Source: Desulfoscipio geothermicus DSM 3669 (lineage in GTDB: Bacteria; Bacillota; Desulfotomaculia; Desulfotomaculales; Desulfallaceae). From it: DNA of 36,859 nucleotides. Both the position numbers and the translations under genes were made by a program. Below the pieces are notes generated by a model. It was not told the DNA's origin. It searched no databases and saw only the letters and a list, made by a program, of their open reading frames with translations. Location: contig NZ_FOYM01000033.1 of assembly GCF_900115975.1 (NCBI RefSeq), positions 1-36,859 on the forward strand, read 5' to 3'. This document shows positions 9,004-17,803 of this stretch, one piece after another (position 1 is the stretch's first letter; every line of letters starts with the position of its first letter).

Positions 9004-9993
9004 TTACTTCAAGCCGTACAGCCCCAGCGCCGCGAAAATTACCGAAGCCAGCCAAAAAGTGCGCACCACCCGGGTTTCGCTCCAGCCCCCCAGTTCAAAA
9101 TGATGGTGCAGGGGGCTCATGCGCAGTATGCGCCGCCCGAATACCTGGAAAGAAAAAACCTGTAGTATGACCGACAGGGTCTCAAGCACAAAAACCCCAC
9201 CGATAACCAGCAAAAAAAGCTCGCTCCGGGTGAGCACCGCCGCCGCGCCCAGGGCTCCGCCCAGCGCCAGAGAACCGGTGTCCCCCATGAACACCCGGGC
9301 CGGATGCCGGTTGTAAAAAAGGAAACCAATACACCCGCCGGCCAGCGCCGCCATGGCCAGTGCCGTTCCCGGACTGCCGGACAAAAGGCTCACCGCAACA
9401 TAAGCCAGGGCGGCCACCGCGGTAACCCCGGCCGCCAGCCCGTCCAAGCCGTCCGTGAGGTTCACGGCATTGGCCGTGCCCACTACGACGACAACGCTGA
9501 AAATGACGTAAAGCCAGGGAACCGGTTCCAATACCACATGGTGACCGGTGAGCAATGTGCCGAAGGGCACCGCCACGCCGGTGCCGCGGTCCAGCACCGT
9601 AACGGCCAGGGCTCCTAAAAGCGCCGCCAGCAGCACCTGGCCCAACAATTTTTCCCGGGCGCGCAAGCCCAGAGATCGCTTAAGCGCCACCTTAATATAA
9701 TCATCCATAAATCCAATTGTTGCAAAACCCAGGGTGACACCCAGGACCACCAGGGCGTCCCGATCGCCGCCACCGGCGTACAGTCCCGCCGCCAGCGTGC
9801 CGGCGACAAATATTACTCCGCCCATGGTGGGGGTACCGGCCTTGCTGAGGTGCCGTTGCGGCCCGTCGGTCCTGATGTTCTGGCCAAACTTGAGCCGGCG
9901 CAGCAGGGGGATGAGCACCGGCCCCAGGGCCAGGCTAACCACCAGGGCAATCATAAAAGCCTGGACTATTTTGTAATCTATGGCTAAACTCAT
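9004..9993 (-). CDS. mraY: Phospho-N-acetylmuramoyl-pentapeptide-transferase
   Basis: MraY moves phospho-MurNAc-pentapeptide onto undecaprenyl phosphate, making lipid I in the membrane. The 329-residue product has about ten hydrophobic segments. It carries AGTPTMGG, the catalytic Asp pair in FMDDYIKV, the substrate loop NAVNLTDGLDGLAAG, FMGDTGSLALGG and the HHHFE motif in SPLHHHFEL. ATG at 9993 follows GGGAGAGGG. It begins 25 bases after the murF stop. The length is at the lower end of the family but all motifs are present. Confidence 0.97.
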   Translation of the reverse strand: MSLAIDYKIVQAFMIALVVSLALGPVLIPLLRRLKFGQNIRTDGPQRHLSKAGTPTMGGVIFVAGTLAAGLYAGGGDRDALVVLGVTLGFATIGFMDDYIKVALKRSLGLRAREKLLGQVLLAALLGALAVTVLDRGTGVAVPFGTLLTGHHVVLEPVPWLYVIFSVVVVVGTANAVNLTDGLDGLAAGVTAVAALAYVAVSLLSGSPGTALAMAALAGGCIGFLFYNRHPARVFMGDTGSLALGGALGAAAVLTRSELFLLVIGGVFVLETLSVILQVFSFQVFGRRILRMSPLHHHFELGGWSETRVVRTFWLASVIFAALGLYGLK

Positions 9994-10018
9994 GGGCCCT
10001 CTCCCTTAAAAACAGCAA

Positions 10019-11398
10019 TTAATCTTTCAACAGACCTTCGATAATCTCCTCCATGCGTATGCCCCGGGAACCCTTGACCAGCACCACGTCCCCCGGTCGC
10101 AGTTCCCGCCGCAGCACCTGCAGAGCCTCTTTTTTGTTATTGCAGTCTATAACGCCCCCCGGGGTGCCTCCGGACCGGCGCGCGCCCTCCGCCGTCTCCC
10201 GGGAGAGTTCGCCCACCGTGACCAATAACGCCACCCCGTGCCGCACCGCGGCGGCGCCGACCCGCCGGTGACCGTCAACGGCGCCGGCGCCCAGTTCCAG
10301 CATATCGCCCAGCACCGCCACCGCCCGGCGCCCGTCTTCGGCGGCGAGTTCCTCCAGGGACTGCAGGGCGGCGCAGGTGGAATCCGGGTTGGCGTTGTAA
10401 GCATCATTTATAATGGTATAATTATTACCTTCCATAATGTCCATCCGCATCCCGGAAAGGGCGATCCGGGACAGCCCGGCAGTCACCTCCGCCGGGGTCA
10501 ACCCCAGCAACAGCCCGACGCCTGCCGCCGCCAGGGCGTTTTGCACATTATGCCGGCCCGGCAGCGGCAGGTGAACTTCAAACGACACATCTCCCATCAC
10601 CACCGTAAACCGGTTACCGGCGCCTTCCCGGCGTATATCCCGGGCATAGATGTCCAATCCCTCGTCCAGCCCGAAGTACAGTACCCGGCCGTGACAGCGG
10701 CGCGCCTGTTCCCCGGCGTGCGGGCTGTCGCCGGGCAGGAGGGCGAAACCGTCCGGGGAAATGTGTTCTAAAAGCTCCCCCTTGGCCCGGGCGATATTTT
10801 CCACGGACCCCAGTCTTTCCAGGTGGGCGACGCCGATATTGGTAATGACAGCGCAGGTGGGCCGGGCCAATCGGCACAAGGCATTGATTTCCCCGGGGCC
10901 CCGCATGGCCATTTCCACTACTCCGGCCCCGTGTTCGGGGGAAAAATCCAGCAAAGTCAGGGGCAGCCCGATTTCATTGTTGAAATTGCCCCGGGTTTTC
11001 AGTACCGGAAACCGGGTTTCCAGCACCGCCGCCACCATATCCTTGGTGGTGGTTTTGCCGCTGCTGCCCGTAATACCCACCACGGGCACGGTAAACCAGC
11101 GGCGGTGGTAGGCCGCCAGAGCCTGCAGCCCGGCCAGGGTGTCGCCCACCCTGATCACCGGCACCCGGGGGTCCACGTCCATCGCCCGGCTTACCACCAC
11201 CGCAGCGGCCCCCCCGGCTACAGCCCGGTCAATGAAATCATGCGCGTCGAACCTTTCCCCCCGCAGGGCAAAAAACAGGTCCCCCGGCTTAATTTGCCTG
11301 GTATCCGTGCAAACCCGGGCGACTTCTACCCCCTCGTCGCCCTGCAAAAGCCTGCCGCCAATGGCCCGGTATACCTCACCCGCCGTCATGGTTTTCAT
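10019..11398 (-). CDS. murF: UDP-N-acetylmuramoyl-tripeptide--D-alanyl-D-alanine ligase
   Basis: MurF adds the D-Ala-D-Ala dipeptide, completing the cytoplasmic pentapeptide precursor. The 459-residue product shows the N-terminal DTRQIKPGDLFFALRGERFD, the P-loop GITGSSGKTTTKDM, NIGVAHLERLGS, and the C-domain NDAYNANPDST and LGDMLELG. ATG at 11398 follows AAAGGGGG at about 10 bases; ATG at 11389 is a less likely alternative. The 374-base gap to murE upstream is filled by a repeat element, so murF may rely on read-through or its own promoter. I saw no clear promoter. Confidence 0.97.
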   Translation of the reverse strand: MKTMTAGEVYRAIGGRLLQGDEGVEVARVCTDTRQIKPGDLFFALRGERFDAHDFIDRAVAGGAAAVVVSRAMDVDPRVPVIRVGDTLAGLQALAAYHRRWFTVPVVGITGSSGKTTTKDMVAAVLETRFPVLKTRGNFNNEIGLPLTLLDFSPEHGAGVVEMAMRGPGEINALCRLARPTCAVITNIGVAHLERLGSVENIARAKGELLEHISPDGFALLPGDSPHAGEQARRCHGRVLYFGLDEGLDIYARDIRREGAGNRFTVVMGDVSFEVHLPLPGRHNVQNALAAAGVGLLLGLTPAEVTAGLSRIALSGMRMDIMEGNNYTIINDAYNANPDSTCAALQSLEELAAEDGRRAVAVLGDMLELGAGAVDGHRRVGAAAVRHGVALLVTVGELSRETAEGARRSGGTPGGVIDCNNKKEALQVLRRELRPGDVVLVKGSRGIRMEEIIEGLLKD

Positions 11399-11464
11399 TT
11401 AAAAAATACCCCCTTTGGTGCCGGGTATAGCTCTGGCAGTGTTACGCATAACGCAAGCCGCCCG

Positions 11465-11721
11465 CCACGGGGACGGTTCCATCGTCTTCCCGATTAAGGT
11501 ATGGGGACACACCCCTTCGGGGAATGTCCACGATTCTTTCGCTGCGCTTCAGGGACATGGGGACATTCATACGTTGGGGACATTCATACGTTGGGGACAT
11601 TCCTTCGAAGGAGGTGTGTCCCCTTTCCGCTGAAGGAGGTGTGTCCCCTTTCCGCTGAAGGAGGTGTGTCCCCTTTCCGCTGAAAGAGGTATGTCCCCGT
11701 ACCTTAAAACCGTCCCCATGG
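11465..11721. repeat. MITE-like composite element between murE and murF
   Basis: The ends are inverted copies: CCACGGGGACGGTT at 11465-11478 and AACCGTCCCCATGG at 11708-11721, one mismatch in 14. Just inside, AAGGTATGGGGACA near 11495 is matched by the inverted TGTCCCCGTACCTT near 11692-11705. Between them are 2.6 copies of a 17-bp unit (from 11558) and four copies of a 25-bp unit (11604-11703). No transposase or credible ORF is inside. The structure resembles a non-autonomous or REP composite element built from GTCCCC words. Confidence 0.75.
11604..11703. repeat. Four tandem 25-bp repeats
   Basis: Head-to-tail units begin at 11604, 11629, 11654 and 11679. Units 2 and 3 are identical (GCTGAAGGAGGTGTGTCCCC then TTTCC). 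Unit 1 differs at its first three bases and unit 4 at several. Each unit contains GGAGGTG, a strong SD-like word on the plus strand, without a following ORF. There are no unique spacers, so this is not CRISPR. Confidence 0.9.
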
Positions 11722-11772
11722 CTCCGCCAGATATTTTACATAAAAGTAGGCAGGAATTTATCAGTCAAGGTA

Positions 11773-13254
11773 CTAGTTTAAGTCTGCCCCCAGGGCTTTG
11801 GCGGCTTCTTCGCGGTCGTCGAAGTGAAAGCGGCGGTCGCCGATGATCTGGTAGGTTTCGTGCCCCTTGCCCGCGACAACCACCACGTCGCCGGGCCCGG
11901 CGTCCCGGATGGCCTGCCTGATGGCCGCCCGCCGGTCGGGTATCACGGTGTAATTGGCGCCGTCAACCTTGCGGACCCCCGCCAGGATATCCTCGATAAT
12001 TTGTTGCGGGTCCTCGGTACGGGGATTGTCGGAAGTTACCACCGCCAGGTCGCTCATCCGGACGGCGATGCCGCCCATCAGAGGACGCTTGGCCCGGTCC
12101 CGGTCCCCCCCGCAGCCGAACACTGTAATCAGCCTACCGGCGGTGATTTCCCGGGCGGTGGACAGAACATTCTCCAGGCCGTCGGGGGTGTGCGCGTAAT
12201 CCACCACCACGGCAAAATCCTGTCCCCGGTCCACCAGCTCGAACCGGCCCGGCACCCCCGGCACCCCTTCCAGCGCCTTTTTTATCGTGGCCGGGGGGAT
12301 ATTGTCCGCCACGCCGGCGGCCACCGCCGCCAGGGCGTTATACACATTGAACTTGCCCGTCAGCCGCAGGTGCAGCGAAAGGTTTTCGCCGTTCACCGTC
12401 ACATCAAAGGACACCCCCCGGGCCGTCACCCGGACATTTTGAGCCAGCAAGCCGGCGGGGGGACGCAGGCCGTAGGTAATTACGGGCACCCGGCAAGCTT
12501 TGATGATTTCTTCCGCCGCCGGGTCGTCGGAATTTATTATAGCATGCTTGGGCCCCTGCTTGTGAGCTTCCCGGCCCAGACCGGCAAACAACAAGCCCTT
12601 GGCCCGCAGGTATTCCTGCATGTCGCCGTGGAAATCCAGGTGATCCTGGGTGATATTGGTAAACACCGCCGTATCAAACTCGCACTCCTGCACCCGGTGC
12701 AGCACCAGCGCGTGGGAACTGACCTCCATCACCACCGCCTGCACCGCCTCACCCGCCATTTCCGCCAGCAGCTGCTGCAGGTCGGCGGATTCCGGGGTGG
12801 TATGCTCCACCGGCAGCACCCGGTCGCCGATGCGGTTTTCGATGGTGCCGATAAGCCCCGTCTTCAGGCCATGCTCCCGGTATATGGCGTTGATCAGGTT
12901 GGTGGTGGTGGTTTTGCCGTTGGTGCCCGTGACCCCCACCATTTTCATTTTCCGGGCGGGGTAATCGTAAAAACGGGCCGCAACCAGCGCCAGAAACTCG
13001 CGGGTATCTGCCACCAGCACCCGGGCCACCCCTTCAGGCACCGGCACGTCTTCCTGCACTGCCACCGCGCCGGCACCCCGTTCCACAGCGTCCGCTACGT
13101 ATAAATGACCGTTTGTTTTAAAACCCTTTATGGCCACAAACAAAAAACCCGGCTTCACCCGCCGCGAATCATAAGCTATTCCCTGTATTCGCCGGTCCGG
13201 CGCCTGTGAAACTTCTAAAACCGGCAGCCCGGCCAACAGGTCTGACAATAACAA
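11773..13254 (-). CDS. murE: UDP-MurNAc-L-Ala-D-Glu--meso-diaminopimelate ligase
   Basis: MurE adds the third stem-peptide residue. The 493-residue product has YDSRRVKPGFLFVAIKG, the P-loop GVTGTNGKTTTTNL, HTTPESADLQ, the carbamoylated-Lys region, and DYAHTPDGLENVL. The motif DNPRTEDP is the signature of meso-diaminopimelate specificity (lysine enzymes have D[D/N]P[N/A]), so the wall is DAP-type. The start is TTG at 13254 behind AAGGGGGAC. A terminator-like hairpin (13334-13361) separates it from spoVD. Confidence 0.97.
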   Translation of the reverse strand: MLLSDLLAGLPVLEVSQAPDRRIQGIAYDSRRVKPGFLFVAIKGFKTNGHLYVADAVERGAGAVAVQEDVPVPEGVARVLVADTREFLALVAARFYDYPARKMKMVGVTGTNGKTTTTNLINAIYREHGLKTGLIGTIENRIGDRVLPVEHTTPESADLQQLLAEMAGEAVQAVVMEVSSHALVLHRVQECEFDTAVFTNITQDHLDFHGDMQEYLRAKGLLFAGLGREAHKQGPKHAIINSDDPAAEEIIKACRVPVITYGLRPPAGLLAQNVRVTARGVSFDVTVNGENLSLHLRLTGKFNVYNALAAVAAGVADNIPPATIKKALEGVPGVPGRFELVDRGQDFAVVVDYAHTPDGLENVLSTAREITAGRLITVFGCGGDRDRAKRPLMGGIAVRMSDLAVVTSDNPRTEDPQQIIEDILAGVRKVDGANYTVIPDRRAAIRQAIRDAGPGDVVVVAGKGHETYQIIGDRRFHFDDREEAAKALGADLN

Positions 13255-13333
13255 CCCGCAGTCCCCCTTATTTTTTATTAAAGATTATTTCCATAATTAG
13301 AATATTTATCCTGACAAACCCCAAAAACACCTG

Positions 13334-13361
13334 CCGCCGGGACGGTAAACCCGCCCGGCGG
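13334..13361 (-). terminator. Terminator-like hairpin between spoVD and murE
   Basis: CCGCCGGG at 13334-13341 pairs with CCCGGCGG at 13354-13361, with an inner GGT/ACC pairing. On the minus strand it is followed, after six bases, by TTTTTGGGG. It lies 7 bases after the spoVD stop and 80 bases before the murE start, so it may attenuate transcription inside the cluster. The T-run is short and offset, so efficiency is uncertain. Confidence 0.55.
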
Positions 13362-13367
13362 TAGTAT

Positions 13368-15569
13368 TTAATGCACATATGGATTAAGCAGTTCATCTTG
13401 CTGCGGCCCGTCACGTTCCGTCCCGCCGGAATTTTGACCGCCGTCCGTCCCCTGTCCGGGCGGCGCGAATTTAATCTTCACGGCAGTGCCGGCCTTTACC
13501 CGGGTCCCGGGCTTGACGCTTTGCTCCACAGCCAGGCCGCTGCCTTCGGGCACCAGCCGCAGCCCGATCTCCTCCAGCAAATTACCGGCCTCCTTGATGG
13601 TCAGCCCCTGCAGATTGGGCACGGTAACCTGGCCGCCGTTCTCCTCTTGGGTGGCCGGCTGCAGTTCAAGGATAACGGTGGTGCCGCTCTTAACCCTGGC
13701 CCCGGCCTTGGGGGTCTGTTCATAAACCATGTTGCCTTCCCCGCTGGTCTGGCACTGCAACCCTTTGGCCTTGATACTTTTAATGGCTTCATCCACCGGG
13801 TAATTTACCACATTGGGCACCGTGACTTCCACTTTGGGCATTTCTATTTCGTAAGGTTTTTTCGGTTTTTCCAGCCCGGGCGTTTCGGGCAACCCCAGGT
13901 AGCGCAGGGTGTCCCGGGCTATGGCGCCGAATACCGGTGCAGCCACCAGCCCGCCGTAATATATCCCGCCCTGGGGCTCGGCGATTACTATAAGACCCAC
14001 AATCTTGGGATCGTCAACAGGCGCCATGCCGACAAAGGAGGCTACGTACCGGCCGCTGACATAGCCGCCGCTTTCGCCCACCACCTGGGCCGTACCGGTC
14101 TTGCCGCCCACGCGGTAGCCCTCCACAAAAGCGTTGCGCCCCGTGCCGTTGGCTACCACATTTTCCAATAGCCCCCTGAGCTGCCGGGCGGTTTCCGGTG
14201 AAATTACCTGGCGCACTTCTTCCGGCTTTATTCTTTCGACAACCTTACCGTTATACCTCTTTTCCCGCACCAATTGCGGCTTCATCAGCATCCCGTCGTT
14301 GGCTACCGCCGCCGCCGCGGTAAGCAGTTGAATGGGCGTCACCGCAATGGACTGGCCAATGGATATAGTGGCCAAATTCAGATTGGTGGCTGATTTTTGC
14401 GGGATGACAATGCCCTTGGCTTCACCCGGCAATTTGATGCCTGTGTACTCCCCGAAGCCAAAAGCCTTGATATACTTGTAAAAATTATCCTTGCCCAAGT
14501 CCAGCCCCACTTCTATAAATCCCGGGTTGCAAGAGTTCTGCACTACTTCGGTAAAACTCTGACTGCCGTGGCCGCCGGCTTTCCAGCAGCGGATGCGGCG
14601 GTCGGCCACACTAATATATCCCGGGTCATAGAACCGGTCATCGGGGCGCACCGTTCCCTCCTCCAGGGCGGAGGCGGCAGTGATTATTTTAAACGTGGAG
14701 CCCGGCTCGTAGTTATACCAGATGGCGGGATTCTTATCCCACACCCCCCGGGGCTCCTTGGTCCAGTTGTTGGGGTTGAAGGTGGGCCGGCTGCCCATGG
14801 CCAGTATACCCCCCGTTTCCGGTTCCATCAGAATAGCCAGGGCAAACTTGGGGTGATATTGCTCCACCACCTTATCCAGTTCCCGCTCTACGAAATACTG
14901 AACGGTCTCATCAAGGGTAAGCACCAGATCATAACCGGGCTTGGGCGGTATGTAATCATGCAGGGCTTCGGGAATTTGCCTGCCGGCGGCATCATACTCG
15001 ATAACTATCCGGCCCGGCTGCCCCCGCAAATCATCATCGTAACTTTTTTCAATGCCTATCAACCCCTGGTTGTCAATGCCGGTGAACCCCAGCACATGGG
15101 CGGCCAGGGAGGGGTGCAGGTAATAGCGCTTGCTCTCTTCCACGAAGCCTATACCCGGCAAGTCCAATTTCCTGACCTGTTTGGCGATATCGTTGTCCAC
15201 TTTCCGTTTTATCCATTCAAAGGATGATTTTTTAGTCAACCGCTCATATAATTTATCGACATCCATTCCCAGTATAGGGGCCAGCTTTTCCGCCGTTTCC
15301 CGCGGTTCTTTCACATGGCCCGGGGTTACGTATATGGAATCCACACTGATACTGGTAACCAGTTCCTTACCGTTGCGGTCATACAGGGAACCGCGCTTGG
15401 CTTCCACCGGTATATCCCGCATCCGCCTTTCCAGGGCTTTTTTTTGCAATTCACCGCCCTCGACAAATTGAACCCAGGCCAGCCTGCCCATCAAGCATAC
15501 GAATAATAAGCTGCCCAACAGGAATACCAAGGTTAACCGCCTGCGCACCGTCATATTGGTTCCGTACAT
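13368..15569 (-). CDS. spoVD: Class B penicillin-binding protein with two PASTA domains (SpoVD/FtsI type)
   Basis: This transpeptidase cross-links peptidoglycan outside the membrane. An N-terminal signal anchor (about residues 10-32) is followed by the class B pedestal domain and the transpeptidase domain. The catalytic motifs are STFK (S291), SCN (346-348) and KTGT (490-493). Two C-terminal PASTA repeats span roughly 582-645 and 650-715, then a hydrophilic Gly/Gln-rich tail. The 733-residue length and PASTA pair match SpoVD-like PBPs. As the only PBP in the cluster it may serve division, sporulation cortex synthesis or both. ATG at 15569 follows GGGGG. It lies directly downstream of ftsL and probably works with the SEDS protein. 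Confidence 0.93.
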   Translation of the reverse strand: MYGTNMTVRRRLTLVFLLGSLLFVCLMGRLAWVQFVEGGELQKKALERRMRDIPVEAKRGSLYDRNGKELVTSISVDSIYVTPGHVKEPRETAEKLAPILGMDVDKLYERLTKKSSFEWIKRKVDNDIAKQVRKLDLPGIGFVEESKRYYLHPSLAAHVLGFTGIDNQGLIGIEKSYDDDLRGQPGRIVIEYDAAGRQIPEALHDYIPPKPGYDLVLTLDETVQYFVERELDKVVEQYHPKFALAILMEPETGGILAMGSRPTFNPNNWTKEPRGVWDKNPAIWYNYEPGSTFKIITAASALEEGTVRPDDRFYDPGYISVADRRIRCWKAGGHGSQSFTEVVQNSCNPGFIEVGLDLGKDNFYKYIKAFGFGEYTGIKLPGEAKGIVIPQKSATNLNLATISIGQSIAVTPIQLLTAAAAVANDGMLMKPQLVREKRYNGKVVERIKPEEVRQVISPETARQLRGLLENVVANGTGRNAFVEGYRVGGKTGTAQVVGESGGYVSGRYVASFVGMAPVDDPKIVGLIVIAEPQGGIYYGGLVAAPVFGAIARDTLRYLGLPETPGLEKPKKPYEIEMPKVEVTVPNVVNYPVDEAIKSIKAKGLQCQTSGEGNMVYEQTPKAGARVKSGTTVILELQPATQEENGGQVTVPNLQGLTIKEAGNLLEEIGLRLVPEGSGLAVEQSVKPGTRVKAGTAVKIKFAPPGQGTDGGQNSGGTERDGPQQDELLNPYVH

Positions 15570-15597
15570 TCGCCAAAACCCCCAGTGATAAGCGCAC

Positions 15598-16125
15598 CTA
15601 TCCCGTGTGTATGCTGGCCTCCAGCCGGCCGACCATATCAGCGAAGGCCCGGATTACCCAGTTTCCCTCCCGCTGCTTTTGGCCCGCGGCCTGCTCCTTT
15701 TCATTAACCGGTGCATCCGCGGCGACAGCGGAGGTTTTACCGGCTTGTTCAGCCGGGTTTACCTTTTGCACCAGCACAACTTGGTCATTTTGCGGCCTGA
15801 CCATGCCCAGCTTGTGCACCGCTATGTACTCAATATTTTCCAGGCTGGCCAGCTCGTTTACTTTGGTATATAAATTGTGGCTTTCTTTACGCAGCAAGGC
15901 CAGCTCTTTCTGCGCCTGGTTCAGCCGGTATCCGGTGACCAGCACCTGGGCGTAATAAAACGCGATAACCACGAAACTGCAGAAAAACACCAGCACCAAA
16001 CCCGCCAGCAGCAGCTTTTCCTTACGCACCAGGTTTTGTTTGGCAGGGCGCCTGCCCGAGCGCCTTTTCTGTTCCGGCAACTGGGCCCAGCCCGAATATT
16101 CCGCTTTTTCCCTGGCTACTATCAA
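15598..16125 (-). CDS. ftsL: Cell division protein FtsL-like
   Basis: This is a small bitopic protein. A basic cytoplasmic N-terminus (to about residue 38) precedes one membrane helix (LLLAGLVLVFFCSFVVIAFY, about 39-58) and a coiled-coil segment rich in Leu/Lys/Glu (about 65-95). A variable, probably extracellular tail follows. The position between rsmH and the PBP gene, plus this topology, identifies FtsL, which with DivIC/DivIB activates the septal synthase. At 175 residues it is longer than typical (about 110-120) because of the Ala/Gln-rich tail. The start is TTG at 16125 after GGGAGGGTG, 3 bases after the rsmH stop codon. Confidence 0.85.
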   Translation of the reverse strand: MIVAREKAEYSGWAQLPEQKRRSGRRPAKQNLVRKEKLLLAGLVLVFFCSFVVIAFYYAQVLVTGYRLNQAQKELALLRKESHNLYTKVNELASLENIEYIAVHKLGMVRPQNDQVVLVQKVNPAEQAGKTSAVAADAPVNEKEQAAGQKQREGNWVIRAFADMVGRLEASIHTG

Positions 16126-16128
16126 AGC

Positions 16129-17139
16129 TTATTCACCCTCCCGGCTTTTTAGAACAACGCTTAATTTTTCCACCACCCGGAGCTTGGCGCTGCGCGCCCG
16201 GGGATTTTCAGCCAGCTCTTCGGCTGAGGGGGTTATGGGCCTGCCGGTAACCGGCTTGATTTCCGGCCGGCGCCCGCAGGTGCAAACGGGAAACTGCGGC
16301 GGGCATGTGCAGGGTCGGGCCAGTTCCCTGAAGGTCTCCTTGGCAATGCGGTCCTCCAGCGAATGAAAGGTAATGACGCAAAGCCGGCCCCCCGGCATTA
16401 GAAAGGATACGGCCTCCCGAAAAGCATCCCTTAAAATATCCAGCTCATTGTTTACGGCAATCCGCAGGGCCTGGAAAGTGCGCTTGGCGGGATGGGGGCC
16501 TTCACGCCTGGCCCGGGCAGGGACGGCCTTTTTAATTATTTCCACCAGTTCATATGTACTGCTGATTTCCCGGTCTTGCCTGGCCCGCACTATGAACGAT
16601 GCTATTTTGGAAGCCCAGCGTTCCTCGCCGTACCGCCGGATGATGCCGGCCAGTTCCTTTTCAGGCAGATGGTTCACCAACTCCCGTGCCGTAACCCGCC
16701 CGGCGGGATCCATGCGCATGTCCAGCGGGGCGTCATGCATGTAGCTGAACCCCCGGGCCGGGTTGTCCAACTGGTAGGAACTGACCCCCAGGTCAAAAAG
16801 AATACCGTTCACCGCTTCCAGCCGCAGTTCCGTCAAAACCCGCGCCAGTTCTTTAAAATTAGCCCGCACCAGGGTAAACCGGTCGGAGAATGGCGCCAGG
16901 TTTTCTTCGGCCGCCCGCAAAGCCTGCGGGTCCTGGTCCAACCCCACCAGTTTGACTCCGGGACCGGTACTTTCCAGCAAAGCGCAGGCATGTCCCCCAC
17001 CGCCCACGGTGCAATCGACAAGCACTCCCGTTTCACCGGGGTTAAGGCCGTTCACTACTTCTCGGACCATAATCGGCATGTGCTTAAAGGGAAAATAACT
17101 GTCTGAATTTTTTTTATAGTTACCAGTAGTATCCGGCAT
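16129..17139 (-). CDS. rsmH: 16S rRNA (cytosine-1402 N4)-methyltransferase
   Basis: RsmH (MraW) methylates N4 of C1402 in 16S rRNA using S-adenosylmethionine. The product shows [10 protein letters not shown], the SAM-binding [36 protein letters not shown], the DMRMDP motif, and [15 protein letters not shown] with a Cys-rich [13 protein letters not shown] segment. The open frame reaches 17259 but would overlap most of the mraZ 3' end. ATG at 17139, preceded by GGTGAT, gives 336 residues, close to the family size. It follows mraZ by 16 bases. Confidence 0.95.
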   Translation of the reverse strand: MPDTTGNYKKNSDSYFPFKHMPIMVREVVNGLNPGETGVLVDCTVGGGGHACALLESTGPGVKLVGLDQDPQALRAAEENLAPFSDRFTLVRANFKELARVLTELRLEAVNGILFDLGVSSYQLDNPARGFSYMHDAPLDMRMDPAGRVTARELVNHLPEKELAGIIRRYGEERWASKIASFIVRARQDREISSTYELVEIIKKAVPARARREGPHPAKRTFQALRIAVNNELDILRDAFREAVSFLMPGGRLCVITFHSLEDRIAKETFRELARPCTCPPQFPVCTCGRRPEIKPVTGRPITPSAEELAENPRARSAKLRVVEKLSVVLKSREGE

Positions 17140-17155
17140 GTTATCACCATGCTTA

Positions 17156-17593
17156 TTATATGCCCAAATCAAAATCCACAATCTTCTCGGCAATCTCTTC
17201 AACAGATGAGGCAGATTCTTCATTATATTTTTCCCAACGTTCTCTGGACCATAATTCAACGCGGTTGGAAACGCCGATGACCACCACTTCCTTTTCCAGA
17301 CCGGCGTATTCCCGCAAGTTGGCCGGAACCAGTATGCGTCCCTGCTTATCTATTTCACATTCGGTGGCGCCGGCAAAGAAAAACCTGACGAAGGCCCGGG
17401 CATCTGCGCGTGTAAAGGGCAGGGACCGCATTTTCTGTTCCAGCGCGGACCATTCTTCCATGGGGTACGCAAACAGGCAGCTGTCCAAACCCTTGGTAAT
17501 GATGAATTTATCGCCCAAGCCTTCGCGGAGACGGGCTGGAATAATGAGCCTTCCCTTGGCGTCTATGTTATGCTGGTACTCCCCCAAAAACAT
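17156..17593 (-). CDS. mraZ: Transcriptional regulator MraZ
   Basis: MraZ is an AbrB-fold DNA-binding protein that forms rings and represses its own dcw operon. Two MraZ repeats are visible: [21 protein letters not shown] near the N-terminus and [20 protein letters not shown] around residues 76-95, each with the DxKGR/DxQGR core. The start is ATG at 17593 behind GGGGTG at 6 bases (145 residues). An in-frame GTG at 17602 lies inside that SD and is less likely. It is the first gene of the cluster, just downstream of its promoter and three 10-bp-spaced operator repeats. Confidence 0.95.
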   Translation of the reverse strand: MFLGEYQHNIDAKGRLIIPARLREGLGDKFIITKGLDSCLFAYPMEEWSALEQKMRSLPFTRADARAFVRFFFAGATECEIDKQGRILVPANLREYAGLEKEVVVIGVSNRVELWSRERWEKYNEESASSVEEIAEKIVDFDLGI

Positions 17594-17613
17594 GCCGGGC
17601 ACCCCACTGGCTT

Positions 17614-17650
17614 ACACTTGAAAACCACTTTCCCCCACTTTGTACCACTT
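17614..17650 (-). promoter_or_regulatory. MraZ operator boxes
   Basis: On the minus strand AAGTGG occurs three times at exact 10-bp spacing (plus-strand CCACTT at 17625-17630, 17635-17640, 17645-17650), and a fourth related AAGTGT lies one turn further on (17614-17619). Direct GTGG/TGGG-type repeats with about 10-bp period are the known MraZ-binding pattern. They lie between the -10 element and the mraZ SD, a good position for autorepression. Confidence 0.8.
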
Positions 17651-17653
17651 ACT

Positions 17654-17682
17654 ATTCTATATTGATTTGGTTATTCCTTCAA
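17654..17682 (-). promoter_or_regulatory. Sigma-A type promoter of the dcw cluster
   Basis: On the minus strand TTGAAG (17682-17677) and TAGAAT (17659-17654) are separated by exactly 17 bases. Transcription would start near 17647, inside the MraZ boxes. No other promoter of this quality was seen upstream of mraZ. Confidence 0.7.
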
Positions 17683-17747
17683 TAGTTCCATAGTCCCGGA
17701 AAATTTTTTCCTGAACAGCACCAAACTAGCAGCACAAAAAAAATAAA

Positions 17748-17767
17748 CCAGGGCTGTCAGCCTCTGG
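17748..17767 (-). terminator. Rho-independent terminator after the PHP phosphatase gene
   Basis: On the minus strand CCAGAGGCTGACAGCCCTGG folds into a hairpin with one bulge, followed by TTTATTTTTTTT. It lies 37 bases after the 17804 stop and insulates the dcw promoter from upstream transcription. Confidence 0.75.
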
Positions 17768-17803
17768 CATTTAAAGCATATTCAGCTGGTTTCTCCTAAA
17801 AAC

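Noticed and set aside
11558-11703. Tandem 17-bp and 25-bp repeats considered as a CRISPR array
   Set aside because: Units are contiguous without unique spacers and no cas gene is near.
11824-13104. 426-codon plus-strand open frame opposite murE, and similar long frames opposite other dcw genes (for example 2816-3538 and 8018-9103)
   Set aside because: They are antisense to clear Mur enzymes, are rich in Pro, His, Gln and Gly as expected from reversed GC-rich codons, and lack SD sites and family motifs.
17140-17259. 40-residue N-terminal extension of RsmH
   Set aside because: It overlaps the mraZ 3' end, has no SD, and makes the protein longer than the family norm.
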